Under the pieces are notes generated by a model. The model ran no database searches. It was given only the letters and a program-made list of their open reading frames with translations, and was not told where the DNA came from. A stretch of DNA of 64,000 nucleotides. Origin: Pedobacter sp. JY14-1. GTDB lineage: Bacteria; Bacteroidota; Bacteroidia; Sphingobacteriales; Sphingobacteriaceae. Below, piece after piece: positions 54,590 through 63,647 of the stretch. Each line of letters starts with the position of its first letter. The stretch's first letter is position 1. The DNA lies in NCBI RefSeq assembly GCF_029269825.1, contig NZ_JARJHU010000003.1:472475-536474 (forward strand), in the 5' to 3' direction. Made by a program: the position numbers and the translations under genes.

Positions 54590-55546
54590 ATGTGTCTTTA
54601 TCATTTCATTTCAGGTGTAGTTATAAATATTGTGATATCTCATTTTGGGCCTTCTCAAGATCTACTGATAACCAAGTTAAGCCACTCTGTGATTAGCGAT
54701 AATAGAAAAGTGATCTTAACTAAATCAAAAGACACAGTAGTTGCAAGCAAATTTTCTGATAAATACGGGTCTATCATGATTAATGATGCATTACTATCAG
54801 ATTCAACATCGGCCGTAGTTACTCCACCGTCAGCGTTTAGATTTAATACGTTCTATCAAAAGTACCTCAACGCAGCTGGAATACCTATTATAGGGTCATC
54901 AAAGGTTTCAGATGATGCATTTTATAGAACAAGGAAGATCGTATTAATGATGCTAAGTAAAGTTCCATTATTGAAATTAACACTCATAAAAAACAATTCG
55001 CGCATTGCAATCATAGGAAGTAAAGAACTTACAAATGATTTGCCTGAATACTCTGACATCGATGATTACATTAATTCCCGGGCTCGTGGGCTTGGCGGAA
55101 ACAAAGAATTTCCCCTTACAAGCTGCGCCGAAGAAAATATTTTATGCTTTGAAAATGACCGATATAAAGGTGAAGATATACTGATCCATGAATTTGCTCA
55201 TACAATCCATGAAATTGGTCTCAATACATTAGTCCCGAAATTTTCAGAAAAGCTAGATAAAATCTACCACGCAGCAATCTCAAAAGGACTATGGGAAAGA
55301 ACCTATGCTAGCTCGAGTGCATCGGAATATTTTGCTGAAGGTGTTCAAAGCTGGTTTAATGTGAACAAAAATGAACAAACACCAAATGGTATTCATAATG
55401 ATGTCTGCACACAAGCTAAGCTGCGAAAATACGATCCTGCGCTATACGATCTAATAGCTAGTAATTTTCCAGACCCAGTATATGGACGAAGTTGCCATTG
55501 GACAGTTGGATTTTCAAAATGGGAAACGTTTTGGCGTTTTAGGTAA
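54590..55546 (+). CDS. HExxH zinc metallopeptidase-like protein
   Basis: 318 aa. The zinc motif HEFAH (200-204) lies in ILIHEFAHTIHEIG, and a Glu in SEYFAEGVQSWF (E246 or E250) is a good third ligand, as in gluzincins. The segment RARGLGGNKEFPLTSCAEEN before it looks like a substrate-pocket loop. C-terminal GIHNDVCTQAKLRKYDPALY follows. The N-terminus may be a weak secretion signal, or the true start may be elsewhere. It resembles a recurrent family of putative metalloproteases of unknown role; in this cluster it could process a peptide, though this is not shown. Confidence 0.65.
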   Translation: MCLYHFISGVVINIVISHFGPSQDLLITKLSHSVISDNRKVILTKSKDTVVASKFSDKYGSIMINDALLSDSTSAVVTPPSAFRFNTFYQKYLNAAGIPIIGSSKVSDDAFYRTRKIVLMMLSKVPLLKLTLIKNNSRIAIIGSKELTNDLPEYSDIDDYINSRARGLGGNKEFPLTSCAEENILCFENDRYKGEDILIHEFAHTIHEIGLNTLVPKFSEKLDKIYHAAISKGLWERTYASSSASEYFAEGVQSWFNVNKNEQTPNGIHNDVCTQAKLRKYDPALYDLIASNFPDPVYGRSCHWTVGFSKWETFWRFR

Positions 55547-55626
55547 TCATGTGGCTTTGTCATATTAGTGTCATCGTTGGTGATTTTAAACCTAAAGGCT
55601 TTTCTTGTGAATTTTTTTTCGTAAAT

Positions 55627-56187
55627 ATGTATATGAACCAAATATTAACACTCTCTTTTATAACCTTCATACATTGTTTTTCTTGCATAGAAAATCATGC
55701 TTATGGCCAAAGAAGTATCCAAAGAAATTTTCTTTTCACCTTTGACAGTCTTGATACATTTTCAAACGAACCTGATGATTGGAAAAAATTTGCAAATGGA
55801 TATGAAGTTAAGATTGTTCAGGACAAAAAGCATTTAGGCGAATCCCTATTACAAATATCCTCTATTAGTTCACGATTAGAAAAGGATTCCATTGCTTTCA
55901 TTGCGCGAAAAATCGACATTCCTATTGGGGCTAAAAAAGTTAAATTATCAGGATTTCTATCTAGCCACTCAGTTCAGGGACGCGCAGGCCTTTCTTTGAT
56001 AGTAAATGGTAAAGATAGCGTACTATTAAGTGATGAAATGAAAGCACGGGCGGTTAGAGGTAGTAGTCCTTGGAAGCAATATGATATCAAATTTAACATA
56101 CCCCGCATTGCAGAATCAGTAATGGTTGGAATCTATTTAATTGGATCTGGCACCATGTGGGCGGACAATCTGAAACTTATATTTTGA
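55627..56187 (+). CDS. secreted beta-sandwich protein of unknown function
   Basis: 186 aa. From the Met at 55627 there is a signal peptide (FITFIHCFSCIENHAYGQ). The mature part is a jelly-roll-like domain with AGLSLIVNGKDSVLL, SSPWKQYDIKFNIPRIAES and SGTMWADNLKLIF, similar to beta-sandwich domains next to carbohydrate-active or esterase proteins. The upstream part of the frame (from 55549) is not supported by composition. It follows the metallopeptidase-like gene in the same direction. Confidence 0.6.
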   Translation: MYMNQILTLSFITFIHCFSCIENHAYGQRSIQRNFLFTFDSLDTFSNEPDDWKKFANGYEVKIVQDKKHLGESLLQISSISSRLEKDSIAFIARKIDIPIGAKKVKLSGFLSSHSVQGRAGLSLIVNGKDSVLLSDEMKARAVRGSSPWKQYDIKFNIPRIAESVMVGIYLIGSGTMWADNLKLIF

Positions 56188-56260
56188 TGGTTACGACATC
56201 TTTTGATAATATTTTCTATACAAACTAACCAATAATTTCGAACATTATATAGCGCTCTCA

Positions 56261-56359
56261 ATGCTAACAGGCTATTGCACAATATTTTCTGTTGAATATA
56301 GTTTCATGACATTTTATCTCTATAAAGGAGAGAATTTTACTAGCTGTTTTTGTCTATGA
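56261..56359 (+). CDS. 32-codon Cys/Ser/Thr-containing short ORF overlapping the LLM start
   Basis: ATG at 56261 to TGA at 56357-56359, so its stop overlaps the ATG (56356) of the flavin-enzyme gene. The sequence has three Cys and several Ser/Thr and ends TSCFCL. It lacks a recognisable leader (no FNLD box, no GG site) and a good ribosome-binding site. It is listed as a weak candidate only, since a lanthipeptide precursor should be somewhere near. Confidence 0.15.
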   Translation: MLTGYCTIFSVEYSFMTFYLYKGENFTSCFCL

Positions 56360-57360
56360 AATTAAGTGTGCTAGATACTTTCAATTTGCGTAATGGTTTT
56401 TCTGCAAAAGATGCTGTAGATGACAGCGTGAAGTCAATTTGCCACGTTGAGCAATTAGGTTACTTTCGATACTGGGTTTCCGAACATCATAACACTTCTC
56501 TGACTGCTAGTTCAGCTCCAGAAATTTTGATTGGCTATCTAGCTTCAAAAACATCCAAAATACGAGTTGGATCAGGGTGCATTCTACTGCCCTATTACAG
56601 TTCACTAAAAGTTGCTGAATGCTTTAAGCAACTTGAGTTACTGTATCCAAATCGGATCGATTTGGGCGTAGGAAGGGCCTCAGGCTGTGATGAATTAACT
56701 TCATATTTCCTGAGTCAGAGTAGGAATAGTGAATTAGCTAGCTATCATGAAAAAATTTATGACTTAAAACACTTTCTTGACCAGACACACATCTCTGAAA
56801 GCGTGAAGTCGAAAATCAAAGTTGTGCCTCGCATTCCTAAAAGCCCTCCAATATGGATATTAGGATCTAGTATAAATAGCGCTAAACTAGCTTTGCAACT
56901 AGGAGTCAATTTCAGCTATGCACATTTTTTAAACCCTGCATCAACAGGAGAGGTGCTAACTTTTTTGAATAATTACTCGACAAATGTATCTGATCAGAAG
57001 TTTAGCTATTCTTTAGCTATAAGGATAATTTGCAGTGATAACAAAACACAACTCCGTCAAATGCTACATTATTTTGATTGGTACATCGTCCGTTCCGGCT
57101 CTAAACAAAAAAGTGATGGTCTATATAGAGCAAACTATAATTACCGATACAATGATCGTGAGAAGGCAGAAATACACTTAGCTAGAGAGAATACGCTGAT
57201 TGGTGCGCCGCATGAAATTAGATTAAAATTGTCCTCCCTAGTTGACTTCTCGAAAATCACTGAGTTAATTATTTCAATGTGCGTGTGTTCGCTTGATCAA
57301 AAGCTTTCTACCTACAGTCTATTAGCCCAAGAATTTAACCTCAAAGAAAATGAGCTTTAA
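56356..57360 (+). CDS. luciferase-like (LLM-class) flavin-dependent oxidoreductase
   Basis: 334 aa. A TIM-barrel bacterial luciferase-like protein with YWVSEHHNTSLTASSAPEI, RVGSGCILLPYYSSLKVAE and NRIDLGVGRASGCDE. These are typical of the MsnO8-type FMN/F420 subgroup. In RiPP clusters, LLM-type reductases can oxidise the peptide or reduce dehydroalanine to D-alanine; which of these applies is not known. An alternative TTG start lies two codons upstream. The last 11 nt overlap the next gene, so it begins the tight operon. Confidence 0.88.
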   Translation: MKLSVLDTFNLRNGFSAKDAVDDSVKSICHVEQLGYFRYWVSEHHNTSLTASSAPEILIGYLASKTSKIRVGSGCILLPYYSSLKVAECFKQLELLYPNRIDLGVGRASGCDELTSYFLSQSRNSELASYHEKIYDLKHFLDQTHISESVKSKIKVVPRIPKSPPIWILGSSINSAKLALQLGVNFSYAHFLNPASTGEVLTFLNNYSTNVSDQKFSYSLAIRIICSDNKTQLRQMLHYFDWYIVRSGSKQKSDGLYRANYNYRYNDREKAEIHLARENTLIGAPHEIRLKLSSLVDFSKITELIISMCVCSLDQKLSTYSLLAQEFNLKENEL

Positions 57361-58348
57361 AGTTTGCATTGCTACGACAATCAAGGGTTGTCCCGATAAT
57401 ATATTGGAAACTTGGGTATTATTTCATAAAACAATCGGTTTCGATCATTTTTTCCTCGTATACGACGATCCCGATGAGATCCCGAGTAAAGCTGCAAAAA
57501 GCTCGAACGTGACTACACTCCGGAAATCAGATTTTGATCAAGATTATTTAAATAGTCTTGATACTTATAAGAATTTGAAAGACTACACGGAATCAGATTT
57601 GATTGCCAGACAAGTAATAAACATGTCTAATGTGATAAAAATTGCTAGGGATGAAGGCTATGATTGGATTTTGCATATTGACGTAGATGAAATTTTCTGG
57701 TGTCGAAATTGGCAGAACGTTAAAAATCATTTTTATGACCTCCAGACCAACGGAATTGATTGCATTAACTATGTCAACTATGAGGCTATACCAAATTGCT
57801 TTGATGTAGAGAACTATTTTGAAGTAGTAACAACGTTTAAAAAAAATCAAAAACATCTTACACACATACAAAACACATTTCTTCAAGAAAACGGATGGAC
57901 TGCTTCAAATTATTTTAATTTCTATGGAAATGGAAAATCAGCTGCACGATTAACGCAAGATGTCCAGCCCGTTGGTCCTCACTATTTTTCCAACCATCGA
58001 GAGTTCACATCAGAATATTTCCCCGTTATTTTACACTATCCCATCTGCGGATTCCAAAACTTTTTTGACAAGTATAAAATACTGGGCAATTTTCCAGATC
58101 TGTGGTTGGGAACCTACGAAATAAAAAAGCTACTGCCGTTTCATTTAGCTTCCAGAGACGCTGTTAATAAGCATTCTTTGGAATACGCCATTGACTTCTA
58201 CAGACAGCGGGTATTGAAGGCGTTTGATAAGAATTTAAAAGAACTGATTGATATTGGGATAGTTTGCCAAATACGTGACGTTCAAGAGGTATTGTTTGCT
58301 TTAAAAAAGACTAAAAAGAATAAAAAAAGAATTCAACATGCGTCCTAA
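57350..58348 (+). CDS. GT92-like/GT2-like glycosyltransferase
   Basis: 332 aa. The N-terminus VCIATTIKGCPDNILETWVL is typical for glycosyltransferase family 2-like/92-like enzymes. The metal motif DVDE is at 111-114 in WILHIDVDEIFW. GKSAARLTQDVQPVGPHYF is another family block. A basic tail (KKTKKNKKRIQ) ends it. It is likely cytosolic. It starts before the LLM stop and overlaps the next gene by 11 nt. Confidence 0.85.
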   Translation: MSFKVCIATTIKGCPDNILETWVLFHKTIGFDHFFLVYDDPDEIPSKAAKSSNVTTLRKSDFDQDYLNSLDTYKNLKDYTESDLIARQVINMSNVIKIARDEGYDWILHIDVDEIFWCRNWQNVKNHFYDLQTNGIDCINYVNYEAIPNCFDVENYFEVVTTFKKNQKHLTHIQNTFLQENGWTASNYFNFYGNGKSAARLTQDVQPVGPHYFSNHREFTSEYFPVILHYPICGFQNFFDKYKILGNFPDLWLGTYEIKKLLPFHLASRDAVNKHSLEYAIDFYRQRVLKAFDKNLKELIDIGIVCQIRDVQEVLFALKKTKKNKKRIQHAS

Positions 58349-59435
58349 AATCTCATTCTGCACGGTCAGCATGAACAGGACCGAACATTTTAAGCAGACA
58401 TTTTTAAAAAACGTCTTAGACAATGTCAATTACCCTTATGTCGAATTTATCATTCTAGATTACAATTCCACTGACGGGCTAGGTGAATATGTCAGGGACT
58501 ATTTGCAGATGTATATTAAAACCGGAATTGTGAAGTATTATCACAATACGGAACCAATATTTTTCAATATGCCCCATGCCAAAAACATGGCTTTGAAACT
58601 AGCTGATGGAGATATTATTTGTTTGGTTGATGCCGATAATTATATAGGTAATGGCTTCGCAGCGTATGTTGCTAATAATCTCATTAAAAGTCAATTTCTA
58701 ACTACTATTTATAAACGTAAGCCTAGTACAAATAGTGACGTACTTGGTAGGATTTGTTTGTTCAAATCGGATTTTCACAGACTGAAAGGTTTTGACGAGG
58801 GTTTTAAGTACTATGGTTTAGAAGATCTAGATTTTGTGCAAAGGTTGGAAATTGCTGGTTGCTTTAGAAAAGTGATAAAAACCAACAAGTATCTAAAAGC
58901 TATATCCCATACAGCCGTAAAAAGGTTTGGCAATATGCAATTATTTAGTACTATCGCGGCCATCTTCGTTGGCCAGCAGACTCCTTTCAAATCAGCGTTA
59001 TATTTCTTTTTCAATACTGGTGAATGCTACCACGGTCTTGTGCTTGATAATGTAGCGACAAATATGACCAAGCTTAAACCACTTAGAAAAAGCCAAAGAC
59101 TCATTTCAAAGTATATCCTTTCGGAGGAAGACTGGAGTTTGAGTCATTGGTGTGAGAAACCTACCGGACTGTCAATCATAGAGGCAAATGTCGAAACTAG
59201 CTTATCGAACGCTACGCTGCAAGATTGCCAAAGCTTTTCTTATTGCGGCCAATATTTTAGAAGAATCGTCAATGACGGGATAAGGAACGATGCGCTATAT
59301 CTTTTCAGTGTACTACCCAATTTCAATAGGATGGTCAACAATAAGAATTCGTTGGTCGTCCAGGCTAACCCAAATACATATGGTTCAGGACATGTATATA
59401 AAAATTTTGATTACGGCTTGCATCTAAAAGTATAA
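58338..59435 (+). CDS. GT2/galactosyltransferase-type glycosyltransferase
   Basis: 365 aa. GT-A fold: ISFCTVSMNRTEHFKQTF, then DYNSTDGLGEYV, then DADN (98-101) in ICLVDADNYIG. GFKYYGLEDLDFVQRL is like the C-terminal Glyco_transf_7C galactosyltransferase motif. The last 120 residues are a separate part of unknown role. Two glycosyltransferases back to back in a lanB operon suggest that the product is glycosylated. Confidence 0.85.
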   Translation: MRPKISFCTVSMNRTEHFKQTFLKNVLDNVNYPYVEFIILDYNSTDGLGEYVRDYLQMYIKTGIVKYYHNTEPIFFNMPHAKNMALKLADGDIICLVDADNYIGNGFAAYVANNLIKSQFLTTIYKRKPSTNSDVLGRICLFKSDFHRLKGFDEGFKYYGLEDLDFVQRLEIAGCFRKVIKTNKYLKAISHTAVKRFGNMQLFSTIAAIFVGQQTPFKSALYFFFNTGECYHGLVLDNVATNMTKLKPLRKSQRLISKYILSEEDWSLSHWCEKPTGLSIIEANVETSLSNATLQDCQSFSYCGQYFRRIVNDGIRNDALYLFSVLPNFNRMVNNKNSLVVQANPNTYGSGHVYKNFDYGLHLKV

Positions 59436-59442
59436 AGTAAAA

Positions 59443-60294
59443 ATGAGCGATCTAAAAACAATATTCTTTTCGTTACATATCGACAGGTCACACGTGTCAC
59501 GTTTCCTTGAAAATAGCCTTAATGGGTTGTTGAGAGAACAAAAGTTCGGCAACGTGCAACTAATTGTACATTTTGATCATTTTAGGGGATATTATCTCGG
59601 CTTAACGCTACGGATTGAAGAGTCATTAAAACGCTTTTTCCTATCAGAACTTCAGCGAACTATCCATAATTTTTTTCAAACGATAAAAAAAACTAAAGGC
59701 CAATTTAACGATCAGTTATTTATGGATTTCACACCTGGTACAATTTTATATGGAAGCCATAGATTCGTTCCGTTTTTCCTAATCGATGGTATTAGATATC
59801 CAATCGAAAGTTTTTATTCCAGCTCGACTATACTAATTTCAAACATTAGGCTGCTAACAACTTCGACCAACTCAGCAATAACTCACTTGCTTTACTTCGC
59901 TATTGGACTTTTCTTAAGGTTAAATAATGGAGTTAAATTACTGATTTCAATACCTTCCACCTTGGCAAATAATAATCTTGCCTTCCTACAATCCTTCCAA
60001 ACCTATTATATAGATAACGAAGATTTATTCCGTAGAATATATGATAAAGCCCATAAGATAATTAAAGGGAAATCCAAAAAGAATGAATGGATTCAACATT
60101 GGATTGAAATGCACTTTCAATCGATAACAAATTATTTAAAAACCAATAATAAACTGGATGCTAGCGTTGAGTTTGCGAAAGTGCTAAAATACACACTTAC
60201 GCAGTTAGGCCGCTCCGATGACTACCTTTTATTGAATATCGTACTATCCAATCTCTTAAACCAGACCCCTAAACTTCAAAAAAATTTAATTTAA
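59443..60294 (+). CDS. unrecognised protein in the lanB operon, 283 aa
   Basis: No clear family. It starts 7 nt after the second glycosyltransferase and ends 7 nt before the DUF6065 gene. Residues 35-60 (FGNVQLIVHFDHFRGYYLGL) recall in position the RYYDDHHHIRFR block of the elimination-domain protein at 63647. This opens the possibility of a divergent LanB-like elimination or scaffold protein, but the likeness is weak and could be chance. Basic and Ile/Leu/Phe-rich, with no signal peptide. The function is unknown. Confidence 0.6.
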   Translation: MSDLKTIFFSLHIDRSHVSRFLENSLNGLLREQKFGNVQLIVHFDHFRGYYLGLTLRIEESLKRFFLSELQRTIHNFFQTIKKTKGQFNDQLFMDFTPGTILYGSHRFVPFFLIDGIRYPIESFYSSSTILISNIRLLTTSTNSAITHLLYFAIGLFLRLNNGVKLLISIPSTLANNNLAFLQSFQTYYIDNEDLFRRIYDKAHKIIKGKSKKNEWIQHWIEMHFQSITNYLKTNNKLDASVEFAKVLKYTLTQLGRSDDYLLLNIVLSNLLNQTPKLQKNLI

Positions 60295-60301
60295 TATACA
60301 C

Positions 60302-61030
60302 ATGAGTAAATTAACTGCTTATCGGCTCGCAGAATACGGAAAGATCGTAACGGGAAGTCCAAACCGAAACTGGATGGATTTAACAAACAGTAAAGTAGCA
60401 TATGGGTGCCTGCCATTGGTCATAGCTAACGAGCTAGGCTGGGATATACTTTGCGCAACCAACTTCAGAGCCATATGGAATGGACGTTTTTCACCAGACT
60501 CAATTCAAATCGAGTTCAAAGATGATGTTCCCGAGAATCATCAGGTTGTTAGTCATTTCGGAATGGGCATCCTCACGTTCCATCCTGGCTTTCTTTTTAA
60601 GACGGAACACGGTACAAACCTTCTTATAAATGGCACTCCCAATATTGTGAAAGATGGAATCCAAGCTCTTGATGCAGTTGTCGAAACTGATTGGCTGCCT
60701 ATGACTTTTACAATGAACTGGAAATTCACTAGAGAAAATATTTGGATTGAATTTCATAAAGGTGATCCAATTTGCAGAATCATGCCCTACAAAAGAGATT
60801 TTATTGAAACCCATGAGCCCGAGATCTTAGACATCAGAAGCGATGAAGGTGTGCATGGGGAATTCATAAAATGGAGTGAAGACAGAGCAAAGCATAATGA
60901 ATCACTTAAACAACCAAATCCTCCAAAAGCGATGGAAAAGGACTATTTCAAAGGAGTTCTAAAAGATGGGAGTAAAATAGAATATCACCAGAGAAAAATT
61001 GATTTAAAAAGTTTTGATGAAAAAAAATGA
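60302..61030 (+). CDS. DUF6065 family protein
   Basis: 242 aa. RNWMDLTNSKVAYGCLPLVI followed by GWDILCATNFRAIWNGRF is the DUF6065 signature as I remember it. Later CRIMPYKRDFIETHEPEI also fits. The family is often found next to biosynthetic enzymes, with no defined activity. No transmembrane segment or metal motif stands out. It overlaps the lanB gene by 17 nt, so both are translated together. Confidence 0.75.
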   Translation: MSKLTAYRLAEYGKIVTGSPNRNWMDLTNSKVAYGCLPLVIANELGWDILCATNFRAIWNGRFSPDSIQIEFKDDVPENHQVVSHFGMGILTFHPGFLFKTEHGTNLLINGTPNIVKDGIQALDAVVETDWLPMTFTMNWKFTRENIWIEFHKGDPICRIMPYKRDFIETHEPEILDIRSDEGVHGEFIKWSEDRAKHNESLKQPNPPKAMEKDYFKGVLKDGSKIEYHQRKIDLKSFDEKK

Positions 61031-63647
61031 GATTTTCTCTAGAGTAATGCTTCGTTCATCCGGACTTAGCAATGATTTTTATAAGTCTCAATTCGAACAT
61101 TTGAGGGGGCTGGATATAAAAGTTAAAGATTGTCTTGCTTTACAACGAGACTACTTGGATTACCAAAATAACTTATTGGCAGAAATGGAATTTTTGATTT
61201 CTAAGTTAAATGGCAAATCAAAAACTGAATTGATATCACTGAAAAGAAGTCTTCACGACAGCAAATTCAAAAATTTGAAGTTAGGACACCTGACAATTGA
61301 AAGTCAGAAAAGAATTCTTTTAGCACACCAGAAATATAACAATCTGAAGAAAATTGAGAAGCAGTTGACTACGACAATTAGTGTGGTAGCTACTTTTGAA
61401 GAAAACTCCCTTTTAAAATATTCCAGGCAATCAATGGAAATGCAAAAGTCACTGTTAATTGCATCTCCCACTTTACTGGAGTCAATAGCAAAATTTCCAG
61501 ATTTAAAAATAAAAAAGCAAAGACAAACCTTATACGGAATAACTAAATATTTTGCAAGAATGGCGTATAAAACGTCACCTTTCAGTTATTTTACGACAAC
61601 CCATCTAGTAGCTATAGAAGATCTGACTGAGGTGAAACCGCAATATGAAATCGAGTTCACAAGTGTCTACTCTTTAAATCGAGCTAAGTTTCTACATCTA
61701 ATGCACCTGATGAAAAGAAGCAAATTTTTTCGCAAGAGCATGCTTGTTGAACTGAACTCCACTGTAAGAAAGGACAAAGGAAAATATACGTACTATCATA
61801 CGTCTAATAACAGGGATTATTTCAATGATATGCAGCGAAATCCCTTATTAGACCATCTATTTAAACGTCTCGCTTATAATCCAGTGTCATTCAACAATTT
61901 GATTGATGAACTAAACCAAACGTTCTCTTCAACAGCACAGAATGAAAGTTTAACTGATTTGGTAATGCATTTAATTGATAATAATTATTTGGTTTTAAAT
62001 CATGGGTTAAACGTACTGAATACCGATTTTTTAAAGCACTTTGAAAATTTTGTCCTGCAGTGTGTTCAAGGGGAGGATCATTTATTACTTAAAGAAAATT
62101 TTGATCTATTGAAATCAAATCTAGTTTCAAAAGAAAAAATAGGCCAAGACTCTGGACCCTCATCGCTGAGAATCTCGAAAATAAAATCTGCTATTGATGC
62201 TTTATTTACCAGAATTTGCAAGCTGTCTTCTGACGGGATCGAAAATGATGAAATGATTGAGTATTTCTTAGCGCATAAACATGAAAATTTAGAGAATCTC
62301 ATATTTGAGGACGTCTATTCAAATCACAGTATCGAGTTGGACCAAAAAGCATTTAATGATTCGTTATCAGAGATAATGAATCTATTAAAGGAAATAGCAT
62401 TCTTGGATCTAAGACAGGACGATCAGTATAACTTTTTCAATATCATAAAAAGCCTTTTTCCCCGAAAAAAAACCATCAATCTACTGGACGCTTATAGAGC
62501 GTATTCCAATTACACAATTGCCAATCCCGAGTATGACAGAACATTCAATGTAAGAATGCTGGGAGCAGCAATGAATGAAATTGCTCGCGATAGTTTAGCC
62601 GTTGACCTTGAGAATTTCCAAGTTCCCTGGAGAGTACAACTAGATGATGCATTGATTAAAAAATTTAGAAATTTAAAGCCTTTATGGACTAAACCGGAGG
62701 ATAATAAACGAGAATCTAAATCTGTGTTCATGCAGTACTACAAGTCTGATGGAGAGTCCTACTTTGTATTGAATGGATTTGCGATTGGTTACGGTAAGTG
62801 GTTCAGCCGATTCTTAAATCATGATTCCACTGAAAACACAAAACTTTTGATAAATTTTAATTCCAGTCAAACCTCTAAAGATTATTTAAATATTGAAAAT
62901 GTCGACGCTACCTGTGGGAATGCAAATATTCACCCATTGTTGTTTGATCGAGAAATTTGCATACCAGGTGGTATTCAATCCAGTTCGACTATTGATACCC
63001 GAGTGTCATTAAAAGACCTTTCGATAAAAATCGGTGAAAGCAATCTCAAATTGTATCACGAGCCTACAGGCAAATTTATAAATGCGTTTGATTGTGGATT
63101 TTATTCAATAATGGGTAGGTCTTTGTTATTTAGGATTTTGGATTATTTTAATCCAGTAACAAATATTAGTCTATCCTACTTCACAGATTCGCTACTTCTC
63201 CATTATGATTACATGGAACACTTTTGCCACGTTAATCAAAACAGAATTCGGTTTAAAAGATTTCCCCGGTTAACATTTAAAAATATCGTACTTGAACGGG
63301 AGGTTTGGACCATCTATACTATAGATATCCTTGCGTTACTATCATCTCCGAACCCAATTATAGATATGGCAGGGCTTCGTGAAAAGATAGGTCTACCAAC
63401 TGAAGTATTTGTAATACTTTCAGAAATAAAACATGAAGGACAAGAAAGTACTTCCAACTCAAAGGACTACTACAAGCCGATGTACATAAATCTTACAAGT
63501 CCTTTATTCGTTTCCTACCTGGGAAAAATGCTTCGAAATTCCAAAAGTGAATTTGTTAACATCACCGAGATGCTACCAAATAACGATGATACAATTGCCT
63601 GTTCCTTAAATAATTCAACCGAAATATTAACTCAATTCGCATACTAA
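61014..63647 (+). CDS. lantibiotic dehydratase, glutamylation-domain protein (split LanB)
   Basis: 877 aa. RMAYKTSPFSYFTTTHLV corresponds to the Lant_dehydr_N signature (RMSxxPTPFGLF in NisB-like enzymes). Class I LanB enzymes use glutamyl-tRNA to glutamylate Ser/Thr of a peptide and then eliminate glutamate. This protein carries only the large glutamylation part; the elimination part is encoded separately by the next gene, which starts within its stop (TAATG). The start at 61014 could also be at 61017. No leader-binding RRE domain is evident by eye. It is rich in A+T. Confidence 0.9.
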   Translation: MMKKNEIFSRVMLRSSGLSNDFYKSQFEHLRGLDIKVKDCLALQRDYLDYQNNLLAEMEFLISKLNGKSKTELISLKRSLHDSKFKNLKLGHLTIESQKRILLAHQKYNNLKKIEKQLTTTISVVATFEENSLLKYSRQSMEMQKSLLIASPTLLESIAKFPDLKIKKQRQTLYGITKYFARMAYKTSPFSYFTTTHLVAIEDLTEVKPQYEIEFTSVYSLNRAKFLHLMHLMKRSKFFRKSMLVELNSTVRKDKGKYTYYHTSNNRDYFNDMQRNPLLDHLFKRLAYNPVSFNNLIDELNQTFSSTAQNESLTDLVMHLIDNNYLVLNHGLNVLNTDFLKHFENFVLQCVQGEDHLLLKENFDLLKSNLVSKEKIGQDSGPSSLRISKIKSAIDALFTRICKLSSDGIENDEMIEYFLAHKHENLENLIFEDVYSNHSIELDQKAFNDSLSEIMNLLKEIAFLDLRQDDQYNFFNIIKSLFPRKKTINLLDAYRAYSNYTIANPEYDRTFNVRMLGAAMNEIARDSLAVDLENFQVPWRVQLDDALIKKFRNLKPLWTKPEDNKRESKSVFMQYYKSDGESYFVLNGFAIGYGKWFSRFLNHDSTENTKLLINFNSSQTSKDYLNIENVDATCGNANIHPLLFDREICIPGGIQSSSTIDTRVSLKDLSIKIGESNLKLYHEPTGKFINAFDCGFYSIMGRSLLFRILDYFNPVTNISLSYFTDSLLLHYDYMEHFCHVNQNRIRFKRFPRLTFKNIVLEREVWTIYTIDILALLSSPNPIIDMAGLREKIGLPTEVFVILSEIKHEGQESTSNSKDYYKPMYINLTSPLFVSYLGKMLRNSKSEFVNITEMLPNNDDTIACSLNNSTEILTQFAY

